A DNA stretch of 64,000 nucleotides from JBCAXA01 sp038534295 (lineage in GTDB: Bacteria > Pseudomonadota > Gammaproteobacteria > Steroidobacterales > Woeseiaceae): NCBI GenBank assembly GCA_038534295.1, contig JBCAXA010000002.1:558001-622000 (forward strand). The letters are read 5' to 3'. This document shows, piece after piece, positions 32,914-42,772 of the stretch. Under the pieces are notes generated by a model that saw only the letters and a list, made by a program, of their open reading frames with translations, made no database searches and was not told where the DNA came from. How positions within the stretch are numbered: position 1 is the first letter of the stretch; each line of letters begins with the position of its first letter. The translations under genes and the position numbers were made by a program.

Positions 32914-35900
32914 TCACGGGTTGCGCTCCGCCAGTACGTCGTTTCGCAGCTCGTCCTCGGTTGGGCCGCTCCAGTACGCCGCGGACCAGAACGGGGGACG
33001 TTGTACGACCAAAACGACCGTTGTCCCGCGGTCCTCGGTGCTGTTAAAGGACAATTCGGCGCCAATAGTTTTTGCTAGTTGGCGCATATTGACGAGCCCC
33101 AAACCGTCATGTTCGTTCCAACGATCGGCCGCAATGCCGACGCCGTTGTCTGCCACGGTTATTTGCAGGCGACGCGCGGTCCAATTCGCGGTGACCGTTA
33201 TGCTGTCTGCTTTGGCGTGCTTGAGCGCATTGATTACCGCTTCGTTGACGATCCGAACCGTGTGCCGACGTGGCCGGTCGGCGAGGCGAAATCGATGACC
33301 GTTCTCAGCGACGCTTACGGGAACACCAAACGCCGTCGATGCGCACTCAGCGTGAAACTCGATTTGCTCGGTGACGGCCCGTGAATCGTCCGGCGGTAGC
33401 AGCATTCTGACGGTCGCCCGCGCTGAGGTGGACGAACGTTCGAGCAGCGCAACCATTTGTTCGGCAAGCGTTGAATGCTGCGGCGCCTCAACGGAATCTT
33501 GCAGCCGCCGGCCGATCATCAGCGCACCGACGAGCTCCTGTAAGTGCCGGTCGTGTAGCTCGCGGGCGATACGGTCGCGTTCGCCCGCGACGAGGCGTTC
33601 CTGGGTTGTCAGCTGGGTCACGCGCCAGCGTACGGCGAGCAATCCCATGGCAACGACCAACGCAGCGAAGCCGAGCCAAGCAAGCGGCGTTTGCCACCAG
33701 TGCGGCTCGACCCGCAGTGACACAGTCTGGGCAAGATTTGGCGGATGCAGCGGGCCGCTCAGGGCGACGGCTAGGTCATAGTCTCCTGGCGGCAGACCTT
33801 CATACACGATCTGCTGATCCAGTCGCTGCTGCCGCGGCGCCTGATCGTAGCCGGTGAGCTGGTAAGAAACTCGAACATCGCGGCCTATCCAGGTGTCCGG
33901 GGAACCAAACGCAAACGCGATTCGTCGCGCGCCCGGTTCTATTGCCAACGGACTAGTCCTTGCCGCTGCAACGTCGATCGGCTGGTCGTCAACGCTGATC
34001 TCGAGCAATTTAGGGTTCGGCAGCAACGTTGGTGGCGCCAGCGACGGGTCGACGATCGATAGGCCGTCACCGCCGCCGACCAACACGCGCCCATCTTGCG
34101 CGATCGCGAGCGCACCTTCATTGAAATCGTTGCTGTGCAGTCCATCCAAACTGCTGAAGTGGCGCCAGCGTGCTTCATCCATGGAGTACTGGAGCAGGCC
34201 GCCGACAGTGCTGAACCAGACGGTGTTACGAACTTTGTCCGCAACGATACCGCGCGACGCCCGCGATGGGCTTGGGTAGGGCACGTCCATCGCGCGCCAC
34301 TCATCGAGTTGTGGATTGGTGACAAATACGCCGGTGTCGTCACCGACGTACAGCGTGTCGCCTAGCGCCGCTAGCGTAACGGCCGCCGAGCCTGGGTACT
34401 GTTGCCCCTCGATACCGTATTGTGTTGCCGCCAGAAATTCACCGGTCGTCGCGTCGATAGCGAGCACACCGGCTTCGCCGGCCGCGAACACGCGATTGTT
34501 GTCGTGCGTAACGACGGCCCACGGTCGAATGGTCGGCGTCAATCGCGTCGTCGCATCGCCAGGCGCTACAATCATCTCACTGCTGGAGTACAGAGCCGTG
34601 ACCCTGTTGGACTGCGCGTCGATTTCGGCGAGGCCGGCAGCACCGGCTACCCAAACGCGTTCCGCATCGGTCGCGATTCCGTAGACGGGCGGTCGCCCCG
34701 GACGTGGCGGACCTTCGTTGCGCCACCACTCGACACGCGCAAGGTTATTGCCATCGTCGACGAAAAGCCCGAGCGGTCCACCAATCCATAGGTCACCGTC
34801 AATGTCTTCGGCGACCGTATAGACTGGGCGGCCGTCAAACGTGTCAGCGCGCCATACAGCGAACTCCCGTGTGCTAGGCATGGATTCTCGGAACAATCCT
34901 TCTGACGTTGCTACCCAGATGCGCCCGTCAGTCGTGATCGTCGAATAGGACACGGTGCCTCGAAGCCCGGGCGCCGCGCGCGGGTCCGGAATGAGCCGCG
35001 CCACGGCGTCGTCGCCAATGCGGGCTCGTACCGAGTCGCCACCGCCATCGGTGCCGACCCACAATTCGCCGTCGGCGCCGGCCCAAAGGTAGACAACACG
35101 GCTGTCAGCATCGCGAGCGCCGGCGGGCGCTGATCGGCAACTCGCTGCGATGTTGCTGCCCGGCTGCCAGCGAGCCAGCCCTTCGTCGCCGCCGAGCCAG
35201 AGTTGTCCCGCGTCGTCAAAAGCCAAGGCTCGCACCGGGCCTTCGAGAAAGCCTGGCACCGTCGCTGAATCCACGAGGCGCGCGTCGTTTGGTGCGGTCG
35301 GGTCAAAGGTCACGAGGCCCAAACGCGCGGCTGCGTACACACGTTGGTCGGGACCTACAGCGACATCGAGGAAGGCATCGGCGAACAGCTCGGGCGCATT
35401 TTCGGTCGCGGACGCGTCCAGCGCATAGTTGTCGGCTGGGTCTAGAATCAACAAGCCGTTCGTGCTTGCCGCGAACACGCGCTCGCCAATGGCCGCCATA
35501 CCGTAGATTCTTGCGGGTCGCCGGCCGGGTGTTGGTTCCCGCACGATGCGTGCATCGTTCCGATTGATCGCCGCCAATCCTAAGCTGGTGCCAATGAGCA
35601 GTTGTTCGCCGTGCGGGAGCAACGAGAAGATCTCAGGTTCAACGCTGTCGCCGTCCCGGAGACTGATCTGCTCGAAGGCGCCGGTCGTCGGGTTCATGCG
35701 CCCTAGACCGCCGGCCGTGCCGACCCAAACGGCGTCGTTTTCGTCAATCCAGACGGCTTCGACATGCGAACCGGGGAGGGCGGCTGCGTCGTCGGGATCC
35801 GGATACCAGGCCGTAACCGATTGGCCGTCGAGTCGATAGAGTCCAAGATTGCCGCCAACCCAGGTGAAGCCGCGGCTGTCGCGCGCGAACGCCCGGCCGG

Positions 35901-36027
35901 CGTCAGGCTGCTCGGTGCCGGGCGGCCAGATGGGCTGCCAAGCCGGGAAACAGGCTTCGCCGGCGACCAACGTCGTGGGCACTAGCGCGAGCGCCAGTGC
36001 TAGCGGTAACAGCCGCGCCGGACACAC
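32914..36027 (-). CDS. Sensor histidine kinase with beta-propeller input domain (HisKA_3)
   Basis: A 1037-residue membrane sensor. After a signal peptide come two seven-bladed propeller regions built of Reg_prop-like repeats (DSRGFTWVGG, DENDAVWVGT, DGRIWVATSEG; about residues 30-690). A Y_Y_Y domain follows (about 690-770), then one membrane helix (PLAWLGFAALVVAMGLLAV). The HisKA_3 dimerisation box RIARELHDRHLQELVG carries the phospho-His, and an HATPase_c domain has NEAVINALKHA and DNGVGI. There is no receiver domain and no LuxR-type regulator gene adjacent, so its partner is elsewhere. It starts with GTG. Periplasmic carbohydrate sensing is the usual guess. Confidence 0.92.
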   Translation of the reverse strand: MCPARLLPLALALALVPTTLVAGEACFPAWQPIWPPGTEQPDAGRAFARDSRGFTWVGGNLGLYRLDGQSVTAWYPDPDDAAALPGSHVEAVWIDENDAVWVGTAGGLGRMNPTTGAFEQISLRDGDSVEPEIFSLLPHGEQLLIGTSLGLAAINRNDARIVREPTPGRRPARIYGMAAIGERVFAASTNGLLILDPADNYALDASATENAPELFADAFLDVAVGPDQRVYAAARLGLVTFDPTAPNDARLVDSATVPGFLEGPVRALAFDDAGQLWLGGDEGLARWQPGSNIAASCRSAPAGARDADSRVVYLWAGADGELWVGTDGGGDSVRARIGDDAVARLIPDPRAAPGLRGTVSYSTITTDGRIWVATSEGLFRESMPSTREFAVWRADTFDGRPVYTVAEDIDGDLWIGGPLGLFVDDGNNLARVEWWRNEGPPRPGRPPVYGIATDAERVWVAGAAGLAEIDAQSNRVTALYSSSEMIVAPGDATTRLTPTIRPWAVVTHDNNRVFAAGEAGVLAIDATTGEFLAATQYGIEGQQYPGSAAVTLAALGDTLYVGDDTGVFVTNPQLDEWRAMDVPYPSPSRASRGIVADKVRNTVWFSTVGGLLQYSMDEARWRHFSSLDGLHSNDFNEGALAIAQDGRVLVGGGDGLSIVDPSLAPPTLLPNPKLLEISVDDQPIDVAAARTSPLAIEPGARRIAFAFGSPDTWIGRDVRVSYQLTGYDQAPRQQRLDQQIVYEGLPPGDYDLAVALSGPLHPPNLAQTVSLRVEPHWWQTPLAWLGFAALVVAMGLLAVRWRVTQLTTQERLVAGERDRIARELHDRHLQELVGALMIGRRLQDSVEAPQHSTLAEQMVALLERSSTSARATVRMLLPPDDSRAVTEQIEFHAECASTAFGVPVSVAENGHRFRLADRPRRHTVRIVNEAVINALKHAKADSITVTANWTARRLQITVADNGVGIAADRWNEHDGLGLVNMRQLAKTIGAELSFNSTEDRGTTVVLVVQRPPFWSAAYWSGPTEDELRNDVLAERNP

Positions 36028-36103
36028 TAGTCTAATAAAGCTTATTCATTGACAGGCCGAGCATAAAATATTGCTCAGACCGATTCGAGCGTGAGCAGCT
36101 CTT

Positions 36104-37276
36104 TCAGTTTGCACGTGCCTCAGACGCCCTTGCAGATTCGTCTTTTCGCGTCAGTTTGATGATTTGGCCTGTATCGCTGCCAAGGAATATGGCGCCAGTT
36201 GTACCTTCGGCAACGAATCGAATACGACCAAGAGCTCCCGGCAACAGCCGCTCCTCATTGATGATTTGGCCGTCACGGACAACCAAGCGATTGAGGTGCA
36301 CGTAGGCCATCGAGCCCACCAGCAGATTGCCTTGCCACTCTGGAAATTCGCTGCCGCGATAGACCAACAAGCCGCTTGGCCCGATCGATGGTGTCCAAAC
36401 CCAGGTTGGTGCTGTCACATTGTCCTTGGCGACGATACCCATGCCGATAGGTCCGCCGTCGTATTCGAAACCCCATGAGGTAACCGGCCAGCCGTAGTTG
36501 GAACCGCGTTCGATGCGATTGAGTTCGTCGCCGCCACGCGGGCCGTGTTCGTGCGACCACAGTGTCTCGGTCGCCGGGTCCCACACGAGACCCTGCGGAT
36601 TTCGATGACCGTAGCTCCAAATCTCTGGCCGCACGTCCTTCTCGCCGACAAACGGATTGTCGGTCGGGACACGGCCGTCGTCATGCAGTCGAACGATGCT
36701 GCCCGTGTGGTTGGCTCGATCTTGCGATCGGTCACGACGGCTTCGATCGCCTATCGTGACGAACAAATACTCGTCGACAAACTCCAGTCGGCCGCCGTTA
36801 TGCCATGTCGAATCTGACCAGGCGTCGGCGGCAAACAAGCGCTCGACGTCGACCAGTCGGTTGCCGTTGAGCTTCGCGCGATCAACAACGATGGTGCTGC
36901 GAATTTCCGAGCCGATGGAGTAGGCGAGATACAGCCAGCCGTTATCTGCGAAGTCCGGGTGCAGTGCGATGTTGTGCATACCAGCATCGCCCTCGTGGAA
37001 GTTTTCGGGGATACCGTCAAGCGGCGTTAGCGCTCCGGATTGCAGGTCCAAGCGGTAAATCATGCCGGCGCGGCGAGCGGCAACCAGCGCGGTGCCGTCG
37101 GGCAAAAACTCCATGTCGGTTGGGCGTTCGACGCCATCGGCGATAACGGTCGTTTCGATCGACACGCGCTCGGATGGATAGATGTCGGCAGCGACTGGCA
37201 TCGCCGCGACGATCGCCAGCACGAGACCGAGCAGAGTTCCGTGTAGCCGGTCTTCGAACTGCAGATGTGCTTGCAT
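36104..37276 (-). CDS. PQQ-dependent aldose sugar dehydrogenase (periplasmic)
   Basis: A 390-residue soluble quinoprotein of the GDH-B/Asd (YliI) family that oxidises aldoses to lactones in the periplasm. The signal peptide ends near AVAAMPVAAD. Motifs: MHNIALHPDF, HNGGRLEFVDEYLFV, SYGHRNPQGLVWD, HEHGPRGGDELN (PQQ and calcium site) and NYGWP. GGAAG lies before the ATG. Substrate range in the family is broad. A link to the galactose island or to the neighbouring kinase is possible but not shown. No PQQ synthesis genes are in the window. Confidence 0.9.
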   Translation of the reverse strand: MQAHLQFEDRLHGTLLGLVLAIVAAMPVAADIYPSERVSIETTVIADGVERPTDMEFLPDGTALVAARRAGMIYRLDLQSGALTPLDGIPENFHEGDAGMHNIALHPDFADNGWLYLAYSIGSEIRSTIVVDRAKLNGNRLVDVERLFAADAWSDSTWHNGGRLEFVDEYLFVTIGDRSRRDRSQDRANHTGSIVRLHDDGRVPTDNPFVGEKDVRPEIWSYGHRNPQGLVWDPATETLWSHEHGPRGGDELNRIERGSNYGWPVTSWGFEYDGGPIGMGIVAKDNVTAPTWVWTPSIGPSGLLVYRGSEFPEWQGNLLVGSMAYVHLNRLVVRDGQIINEERLLPGALGRIRFVAEGTTGAIFLGSDTGQIIKLTRKDESARASEARAN

Positions 37277-37416
37277 GCCGCTCTTCCGTCGGGTGTCGAC
37301 GGCGATACTTGCAACCGCTAGGTATCAGGGCAATAGGATGCTCGACCAGGCGTGCTAGGTGTGCGACGAATGCCTGATGGCAGAACGACGCCGCGCGGCT
37401 CGGACGGATTCGCTGA

Positions 37417-38292
37417 TTACTGCGCCGGTTTTTGCTGGTAGCGTGCGCGGCCGAGCCATGTCCCGAACAGTGCGGCGGTGATGTACATCGAAATCGAGTA
37501 CAAAGCAGCCGGTAGCGCGATCTCAAAACTCATCAACACGGAGAGTGCGATGTACAAGGCCAGCGTTGAATTGTGGATGCCAATCTCAAAGCTGATCGCA
37601 CGGGCTGTGCCTTCGTCTAGGCCGCGGCTGCGCGCCAGGTAATACCCGGACAGCAAGCTCAGGAGATTGAAAACGACGACGGCAGGTCCGAGCGATGCAG
37701 CACTCGTTATGAGCGCATCGCGTTCTTGGAAGATCGCTAGAAGGGCGAAACTGGCGAGCACCAAGGTCGCCAGTGCTTTGAAGGGTTTGTTGGCGCGTGC
37801 CGCCAACGTGGGTGCGTTGCGCGCGACGATCATGCCGCTCATTACCGGGACCACAACAACGCCTACGACCTGAACGACTTTGCCAAATTGCAGCGGTACG
37901 ACCGTCGCGTCCGGTCCGGGTGGAATGAAGTAGCCAATGGCGAGGTTTGAGATCAACGGCAGCGATACGATCGCCAGCAGCGTGTTGATGGCCGTGAGGG
38001 TGATATTGACCGCCACTCGGCCGCCGTACAGGTGACTGAAAAGATTCGCGGTAATACCGCCGGGGGACGCCGCGAGAATCAGCATACCGACCGCGTACTC
38101 CGGCGATAAGCCAAACAACAAAACAATGCCCAGACAAGCGAGTGGTAATACGACTACCTGCAAACCGAGCGCCAGAATGACAGCCATTCGATAGCGCGCG
38201 ACGCGCAAAAAGTCTTCAACGGTCAATGAGAGTCCGAGCCCGAACATTACGAGCGCAAGCGCACCTAGTAGAAGATTCGGCGTGACGTTCAT
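37417..38292 (-). CDS. Bile acid:sodium symporter-family transporter
   Basis: A 291-residue inner-membrane protein with about nine or ten helices of the SBF/BASS fold. Landmarks are MFGLGLSLTVEDF in the first helix, the unwound-helix motif ASPGGITANLFSHLYGG, and EIGIHNSTLALYIAL, the second crossover with the Na+ site residues. Bacterial members carry pantoate, keto acids, bile acids or other organic anions. The ATG at 38292 starts the homology; the frame is open to 38376. Substrate unknown. Confidence 0.9.
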   Translation of the reverse strand: MNVTPNLLLGALALVMFGLGLSLTVEDFLRVARYRMAVILALGLQVVVLPLACLGIVLLFGLSPEYAVGMLILAASPGGITANLFSHLYGGRVAVNITLTAINTLLAIVSLPLISNLAIGYFIPPGPDATVVPLQFGKVVQVVGVVVVPVMSGMIVARNAPTLAARANKPFKALATLVLASFALLAIFQERDALITSAASLGPAVVVFNLLSLLSGYYLARSRGLDEGTARAISFEIGIHNSTLALYIALSVLMSFEIALPAALYSISMYITAALFGTWLGRARYQQKPAQ

Positions 38293-38410
38293 AGCATTGA
38301 TCTTATTTCTATTGACGAGCCAATAGCGTCGCCAGATCGGACTTCTGCGTAGCACAGTACATCGGTTGTACTGCAAGTCGATCTGGCCGAATGACTCGCG
38401 AAGCGGCAGT

Positions 38411-39871
38411 TCATTCGCCGGGCGCAGCGAACGCTTTCAACACCTCGCGAGTCAGGTCCCAGCGATTGAAGCCTTGTTTGCCGTAGTCGAGGCCCCGCCG
38501 CACGATGACGACGTCGTGTGATGGCACTACGACGACGTATTGGCCGCGGTTTCCGGCCGTGGCATACGCGCTGGCCGGAACCTCGCCTTTGCGATTGTCC
38601 GGTACCAGCCAGAACTGGCCGCCGTAGAAGTTGCCACGCGCGGATGTGGCGGGAGCAGGGGTTCTGACAAACTCAATCCAGTCCTTCGACACCAATCGCT
38701 CGCCCTTCCAGATGCCGTCGTTAAGGTACAGCAACCCGAAACGAGCTAGATCGCGTGCATTGGTGTACACCTGACTGCTGAGAATGAAATTCCCAAAGCG
38801 GTCCATGCCGAGCACGGTGTTACGCATGCCGATTTTGTCGAGCAGGCGGCGACGCGCAAAGGTGTGATAAGCGTCTTCGTCGCCGATGGCGCGTTTCAAT
38901 GCGTAAATGGCGCGCAGGGTGTCGAGGTTTTCGTAATCCCAATGGGTGCCTGGTTCGCGAATCAGCGCGCCTTGCTGCAACATCCGCACCGAATTCGCGC
39001 CAGCCCAATACGCGAGTCCGGAGCCGGTCGCGTACTCCAGGCGATTGTTGTCGACCGGATACATGCCGCTCGACATCTGCAGCACTTGGCGGAGGGTGAT
39101 CGCCTCGCGCGGGTCGTCCGTCGGCAACTCCGATTGCGGCAGCCAATCGATGCCGAGCGGTGCGTCTAGCGCCAGCAAGCCGTCTTCGACGGCCATGCCG
39201 ATCAGCGTTGCGGCGATGCTCTTGGCGGTCGACCAGGTGCGCGTGCGCGTCGTGACATCGATGCCCGGCGCATAGCGCTCGTGCACAATTTTGCCGTCAT
39301 GGACTACGATGAGGCTGAGCGTGTCTTGTTCATCGGTCGCGCGATCAAACGCCCAGTCGGACGCGGCTTGTAGGGCTTTTGCATCGATCGCATCAGGCAA
39401 TGGACCGGCAGCAACGAAGTCGCCGTCTGGCCACGCAATCGTCGCGGGGTCGCCCGCGACCGCCGGCACGTCGATCTCGGGCAGTTCATCGATGTCGTCG
39501 AACGTCTGGTCCGGTGCCATTGCAACACAACCGACGCCCTGGCGGTGCGCGGCTCGCATGGTTGGGACTGGCCCTGCGGCGCCGACCGCAACGGCTCGCC
39601 GTTCGCGATCAACGACGTAATCACCGCCCGCAGCCGAGCCGACGGGCTCGGGGATAAACGCCAGCTCCTGTTCGAATACCTGCTCCAGCGTGCGATTCGA
39701 CACAAACAGCCCGTGGCACATGAACATGGCCTGCATACCGCGCCAGACGACGGCGCGATTGAATTGCCAGTAGTCGTAGCTCTCTTGTGGCCCGGCCTGC
39801 GCACGACCAAGCGTTGGTGCGATCAGTGTTGCAGCAGCAACCCACACCAGAATGTATCGATGGACCGTCAC
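38411..39871 (-). CDS. Serine hydrolase, beta-lactamase class C family
   Basis: A 486-residue exported protein (signal peptide YILVWVAAATLIAPTLGRAQA). The catalytic domain spans about 150-480 with S-x-x-K in WSTAKSIAATLIG and the Tyr motif in WDYENLDT. A substrate-pocket motif appears near the C-terminus (ATAGNRGQYVVVVP). The N-terminal 150 residues are an extra region of unknown fold containing four Cys or Met-rich spots. Members are mostly esterases or peptidases and not beta-lactamases. The only in-frame start is GTG 39871. Confidence 0.88.
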   Translation of the reverse strand: MTVHRYILVWVAAATLIAPTLGRAQAGPQESYDYWQFNRAVVWRGMQAMFMCHGLFVSNRTLEQVFEQELAFIPEPVGSAAGGDYVVDRERRAVAVGAAGPVPTMRAAHRQGVGCVAMAPDQTFDDIDELPEIDVPAVAGDPATIAWPDGDFVAAGPLPDAIDAKALQAASDWAFDRATDEQDTLSLIVVHDGKIVHERYAPGIDVTTRTRTWSTAKSIAATLIGMAVEDGLLALDAPLGIDWLPQSELPTDDPREAITLRQVLQMSSGMYPVDNNRLEYATGSGLAYWAGANSVRMLQQGALIREPGTHWDYENLDTLRAIYALKRAIGDEDAYHTFARRRLLDKIGMRNTVLGMDRFGNFILSSQVYTNARDLARFGLLYLNDGIWKGERLVSKDWIEFVRTPAPATSARGNFYGGQFWLVPDNRKGEVPASAYATAGNRGQYVVVVPSHDVVIVRRGLDYGKQGFNRWDLTREVLKAFAAPGE

Positions 39872-39972
39872 GCTAGTCGCTGCCCCAAACTCACCGTTTC
39901 AAGAGACAGAGACTGCCACGAAACCACAAGAAGCGTTAACGAGCCTGGTGACCGCAACGGCGCACGCCTCGG

Positions 39973-40959
39973 CTACGGTGAGAGATTGGCCTCTGCAAAG
40001 GCGATGACGTCTTGCTTGTACTGGTCAAGAACGCCGTCCGCTGCTCCTTGGTAGGCGGTAAATGCGACCCGATCGCCGCGCCGGACCGACACTTTCTCGA
40101 GCGGGCCTTCGAAGAAAAGGTGGCCGGCGTTTTCATAGAAAACCAAACGAATCGGGCGCTGCATCGCTTGGCGCTCGCGAACCCAGTCTTCAATGGAGAT
40201 TGGGGAGCCAGGATACGTTCGTTGCCAGACGTAATCCGTATCAAACTTGCCCGCCCAGGTGTCGAGTGCGCCAAACGGGATTATCGTCGGAATGTCGTAG
40301 TCGCCGAGCGCAAAGCCACTGCCTGCCGGTGCTTCAGCAATGATGGCGCGAATACGCTCGTTTTGGATCGCCGAACCCGCATACAGCACGACGCGGGCCC
40401 CGTTGGAGCCGCCGTAGAGCACAATGTTGCGCCCGTCCCAACGCGCGGATTTGGCGGCGTACGCCACGGCGCCTTTGTAGACGCCCCAAATCATTTGCTG
40501 CTTGCCGCTGTTCGCGACCCGTCGCGTGACGAAATTCCAGTCGTCAAAGCCGTTCATTTCGTACGAGTCAAACGAGATGGTGGCAAAGCCGTTGCGGCGA
40601 AACATCTCGACGCGCGCGCGATCGTCGTCGCGAAAGCCGGCGCCGCCGTGCGCGTACACCATAACCGGTGCGTCAGGCCGGTCGTCTGGCGTCCATATCT
40701 CCACGGACGGGTGATCTGGGTCGAATTCCGCGAACATGCCCTCCAGAACGTAGAAGCCGCGGGAGCCGACTTTGCGTAGCGTCGGAATCGTCTCGCTGTC
40801 GCTGACGTAGGCGTCTGGCGGTGGCGCTGGGTTCGGTGGTACGGGTTCGGAGCTTTGGGCATTTGCCGGGCCTGCCGCAGCAACGACGGCCAGCCATAGC
40901 AATGAGAACACGCTCAACCGTCGCAACTTGATCTCCCAACACGTGCTTTTGCGCACCAT
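39973..40959 (-). CDS. Exported alpha/beta hydrolase (dienelactone-hydrolase-like)
   Basis: A 328-residue protein with a signal peptide (LSVFSLLWLAVVAAAGPANAQ). The hydrolase core has MVYAHGGAGF near the oxyanion loop, the nucleophile Ser in LYGGSNGAR, the acid Asp in GALDTW, and the catalytic His in ENAGHLFF. The frame is open to 41142 into the GNAT gene, but those residues look non-coding, and ATG 40959 directly precedes the signal peptide. Substrate unknown; the family includes dienelactone hydrolases and acetyl esterases. Confidence 0.85.
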   Translation of the reverse strand: MVRKSTCWEIKLRRLSVFSLLWLAVVAAAGPANAQSSEPVPPNPAPPPDAYVSDSETIPTLRKVGSRGFYVLEGMFAEFDPDHPSVEIWTPDDRPDAPVMVYAHGGAGFRDDDRARVEMFRRNGFATISFDSYEMNGFDDWNFVTRRVANSGKQQMIWGVYKGAVAYAAKSARWDGRNIVLYGGSNGARVVLYAGSAIQNERIRAIIAEAPAGSGFALGDYDIPTIIPFGALDTWAGKFDTDYVWQRTYPGSPISIEDWVRERQAMQRPIRLVFYENAGHLFFEGPLEKVSVRRGDRVAFTAYQGAADGVLDQYKQDVIAFAEANLSP

Positions 40960-41111
40960 ACCGCGCAAGGCTTGCCGGATTAATGGTTGTGCGACGGCTG
41001 GTTTGAATTCGTCGTCAAACCGGTGGGCATGACGTGGCGTTGGTTTCGTACTCAGCGAGCGCGTTTGCTGTGACCGGGAGCGACCCGACCGCGTGTGACC
41101 GTACCTTGACG

Positions 41112-41588
41112 CTATCGGCGGCTCGTGGCGGTTCGCTGCCACAGCCGCCGCGCCATACGGATCGCCGATTCGCGCCCTTCGTAGTAGCCACGTACGGCCG
41201 CGATTTCCTCGAAGCCAAGCCGGCGATAGAAGCGCCGTGCGCTGTTGTTCATGGCCCGCACTTCCAGCCAGATAACACCGATTCCGGTGTCGACCACGGT
41301 TTGCTCCAACCAGGCCATTAATGCGGTGCCGATCCCGCGCCGCCGGTAGGTCGGTTGTACTGCGAGCAGCAGCAAGTGCGCCTCATCGTCGCGGTAGCGC
41401 ATCAGCGCGAATCCTGCCGGGCGGCCATCGTTCTCAGCAACGATGACGTTGATGTCTCGATCCTGAATGCACCGATCCACGCGCTCGGGCGTCCAGCGCC
41501 AGCCTAGTCCTGCCTCAATATGGTCGCGCGACGTAGCGGCAATGCCGTTTGCATCGGCGGGGCGTGCCAGTCGAATTTCGGTGGCCAT
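41112..41588 (-). CDS. GNAT-family N-acetyltransferase
   Basis: A 158-residue acetyltransferase. Motif A, which binds acetyl-CoA, is LAVQPTYRRRGIGTALM. The later block EVRAMNNSARRFYRRLGFEEIAAVRGYY matches RimI-like enzymes, including the IGxRxxYY-type tail that in RimI leads to EDAxxM. Here the ending is ESAIRMARRL, so it is RimI-related but not certainly a ribosomal-protein acetyltransferase. The ATG at 41588 starts the homology. Soluble and cytoplasmic. Confidence 0.88.
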   Translation of the reverse strand: MATEIRLARPADANGIAATSRDHIEAGLGWRWTPERVDRCIQDRDINVIVAENDGRPAGFALMRYRDDEAHLLLLAVQPTYRRRGIGTALMAWLEQTVVDTGIGVIWLEVRAMNNSARRFYRRLGFEEIAAVRGYYEGRESAIRMARRLWQRTATSRR

Positions 41589-41779
41589 AACGATCACGAT
41601 ACGGCAGTCGATAGGCCACTGTCGAATCGGAAAAGTGTCTCGAAGCGGTCCTGAGAACTCTTCAAACGATGTGTCGCTGAACGGCCCGTAACAAGCTGGC
41701 AGCGTGAAGTACACTCGAGCGTTCTCAATTGTCGCTGCCCCTGTTAGTTTATTTTCCCGCTCTCGATCAGAGGCTCGTC

Positions 41780-42685
41780 ATGCGCTACTTCAATTTGCTT
41801 GCGTTGTTGATGTCATCGGCTGCTTTTGGGCAAGCTGAGGCGCCGACCGTGTCGGGACCGTATCTCGGGCAAGAGCCGCCCGGCATGGTGCCAGAAATTT
41901 TTGCGCCGGGGCTGATTTCGCTGCCGGACGAGCGCGAGCTAAATGCAGTTTTTTCGCCGGACGGTCGCATTTTTATGTTTTCCCGCTCGATCGACGGCGT
42001 GTTCAAGATGTTCTTCAGCTATCAGCGCGATGATGAGTCCTGGCAAAACATACGGATGGTTCCGGTGTCCAAGACCTATCCGCAGCACGCCGATGTCGAC
42101 ATGGCATTCTCGCCGGACGGCGGCTGGGTCTATTTCATTTCCAACCGGCCGTTGCCGGGCTACTCACTCGAGCGCTACAACATCTGGCGGAGCCGGGTGA
42201 CACGCCACGGTCTGTTGACTCCTGAGCCACTCGGTCCGCATATCAATGGGCCAGGCAATGAGCTCTACCCGTTGCTTGTTGCTGACGGCAGTTTGTATTT
42301 CTCGGCTGTTCGTGACGACAGCATCGGTGCCCGCGACAGCTATCGCGCGCAGTTCAACGAGGGCGATTTCGAGACGCCCGTCAATCTCGGCCCGGGCATC
42401 AACAGCACCGTAGATGAAGGCGACATTTACGTCAGCCCAGACGAGACCTACATCATCCACGTATCGGCCGAGCGCGACGATGGGCTTGGCGGGGCGGACC
42501 TCTACGTCAGTTTCCGCCAGGACGACGGCTCATGGGGGCAGGGCATTCATATGGGTGAGCCCATCAACTCACCTGACACCGACTACTGTCCGATGGTGAC
42601 CCCGGACGGCAAGTACTTTTTCTTTACCCAGGGCAACGACATCATGTGGATGGACGCTGCGATCATCGATACGTTTCGAAAGTAA
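41780..42685 (+). CDS. Secreted PD40 (WD40-like) beta-propeller protein
   Basis: A 301-residue exported protein (signal peptide YFNLLALLMSSAAFGQ). Four to five PD40 repeats carry the hallmark FSPDG blocks: NAVFSPDGRIFMFSR, MAFSPDGGWVYFISN, YVSPDETYIIHVSAE and MVTPDGKYFFFTQG. It resembles TolB-type propellers without the TolB N-terminal domain. AGAGG lies 7 bases before ATG 41780. It probably binds a protein or glycan in the periplasm. Function not known. Confidence 0.85.
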   Translation: MRYFNLLALLMSSAAFGQAEAPTVSGPYLGQEPPGMVPEIFAPGLISLPDERELNAVFSPDGRIFMFSRSIDGVFKMFFSYQRDDESWQNIRMVPVSKTYPQHADVDMAFSPDGGWVYFISNRPLPGYSLERYNIWRSRVTRHGLLTPEPLGPHINGPGNELYPLLVADGSLYFSAVRDDSIGARDSYRAQFNEGDFETPVNLGPGINSTVDEGDIYVSPDETYIIHVSAERDDGLGGADLYVSFRQDDGSWGQGIHMGEPINSPDTDYCPMVTPDGKYFFFTQGNDIMWMDAAIIDTFRK

Positions 42686-42772
42686 ACCGGAACTGAGCCG
42701 CTTGCCGAGACTCGTCCATCATTGAATTTGGGACCAACTTTGAAACAACGTAATGCCGTAACACGGAAAGCA

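Noticed and set aside
39973..41142. Longer form of the exported hydrolase starting at 41142.
   Set aside because: The extra 61 residues overlap the GNAT gene and hide the signal peptide, which starts just after ATG 40959.
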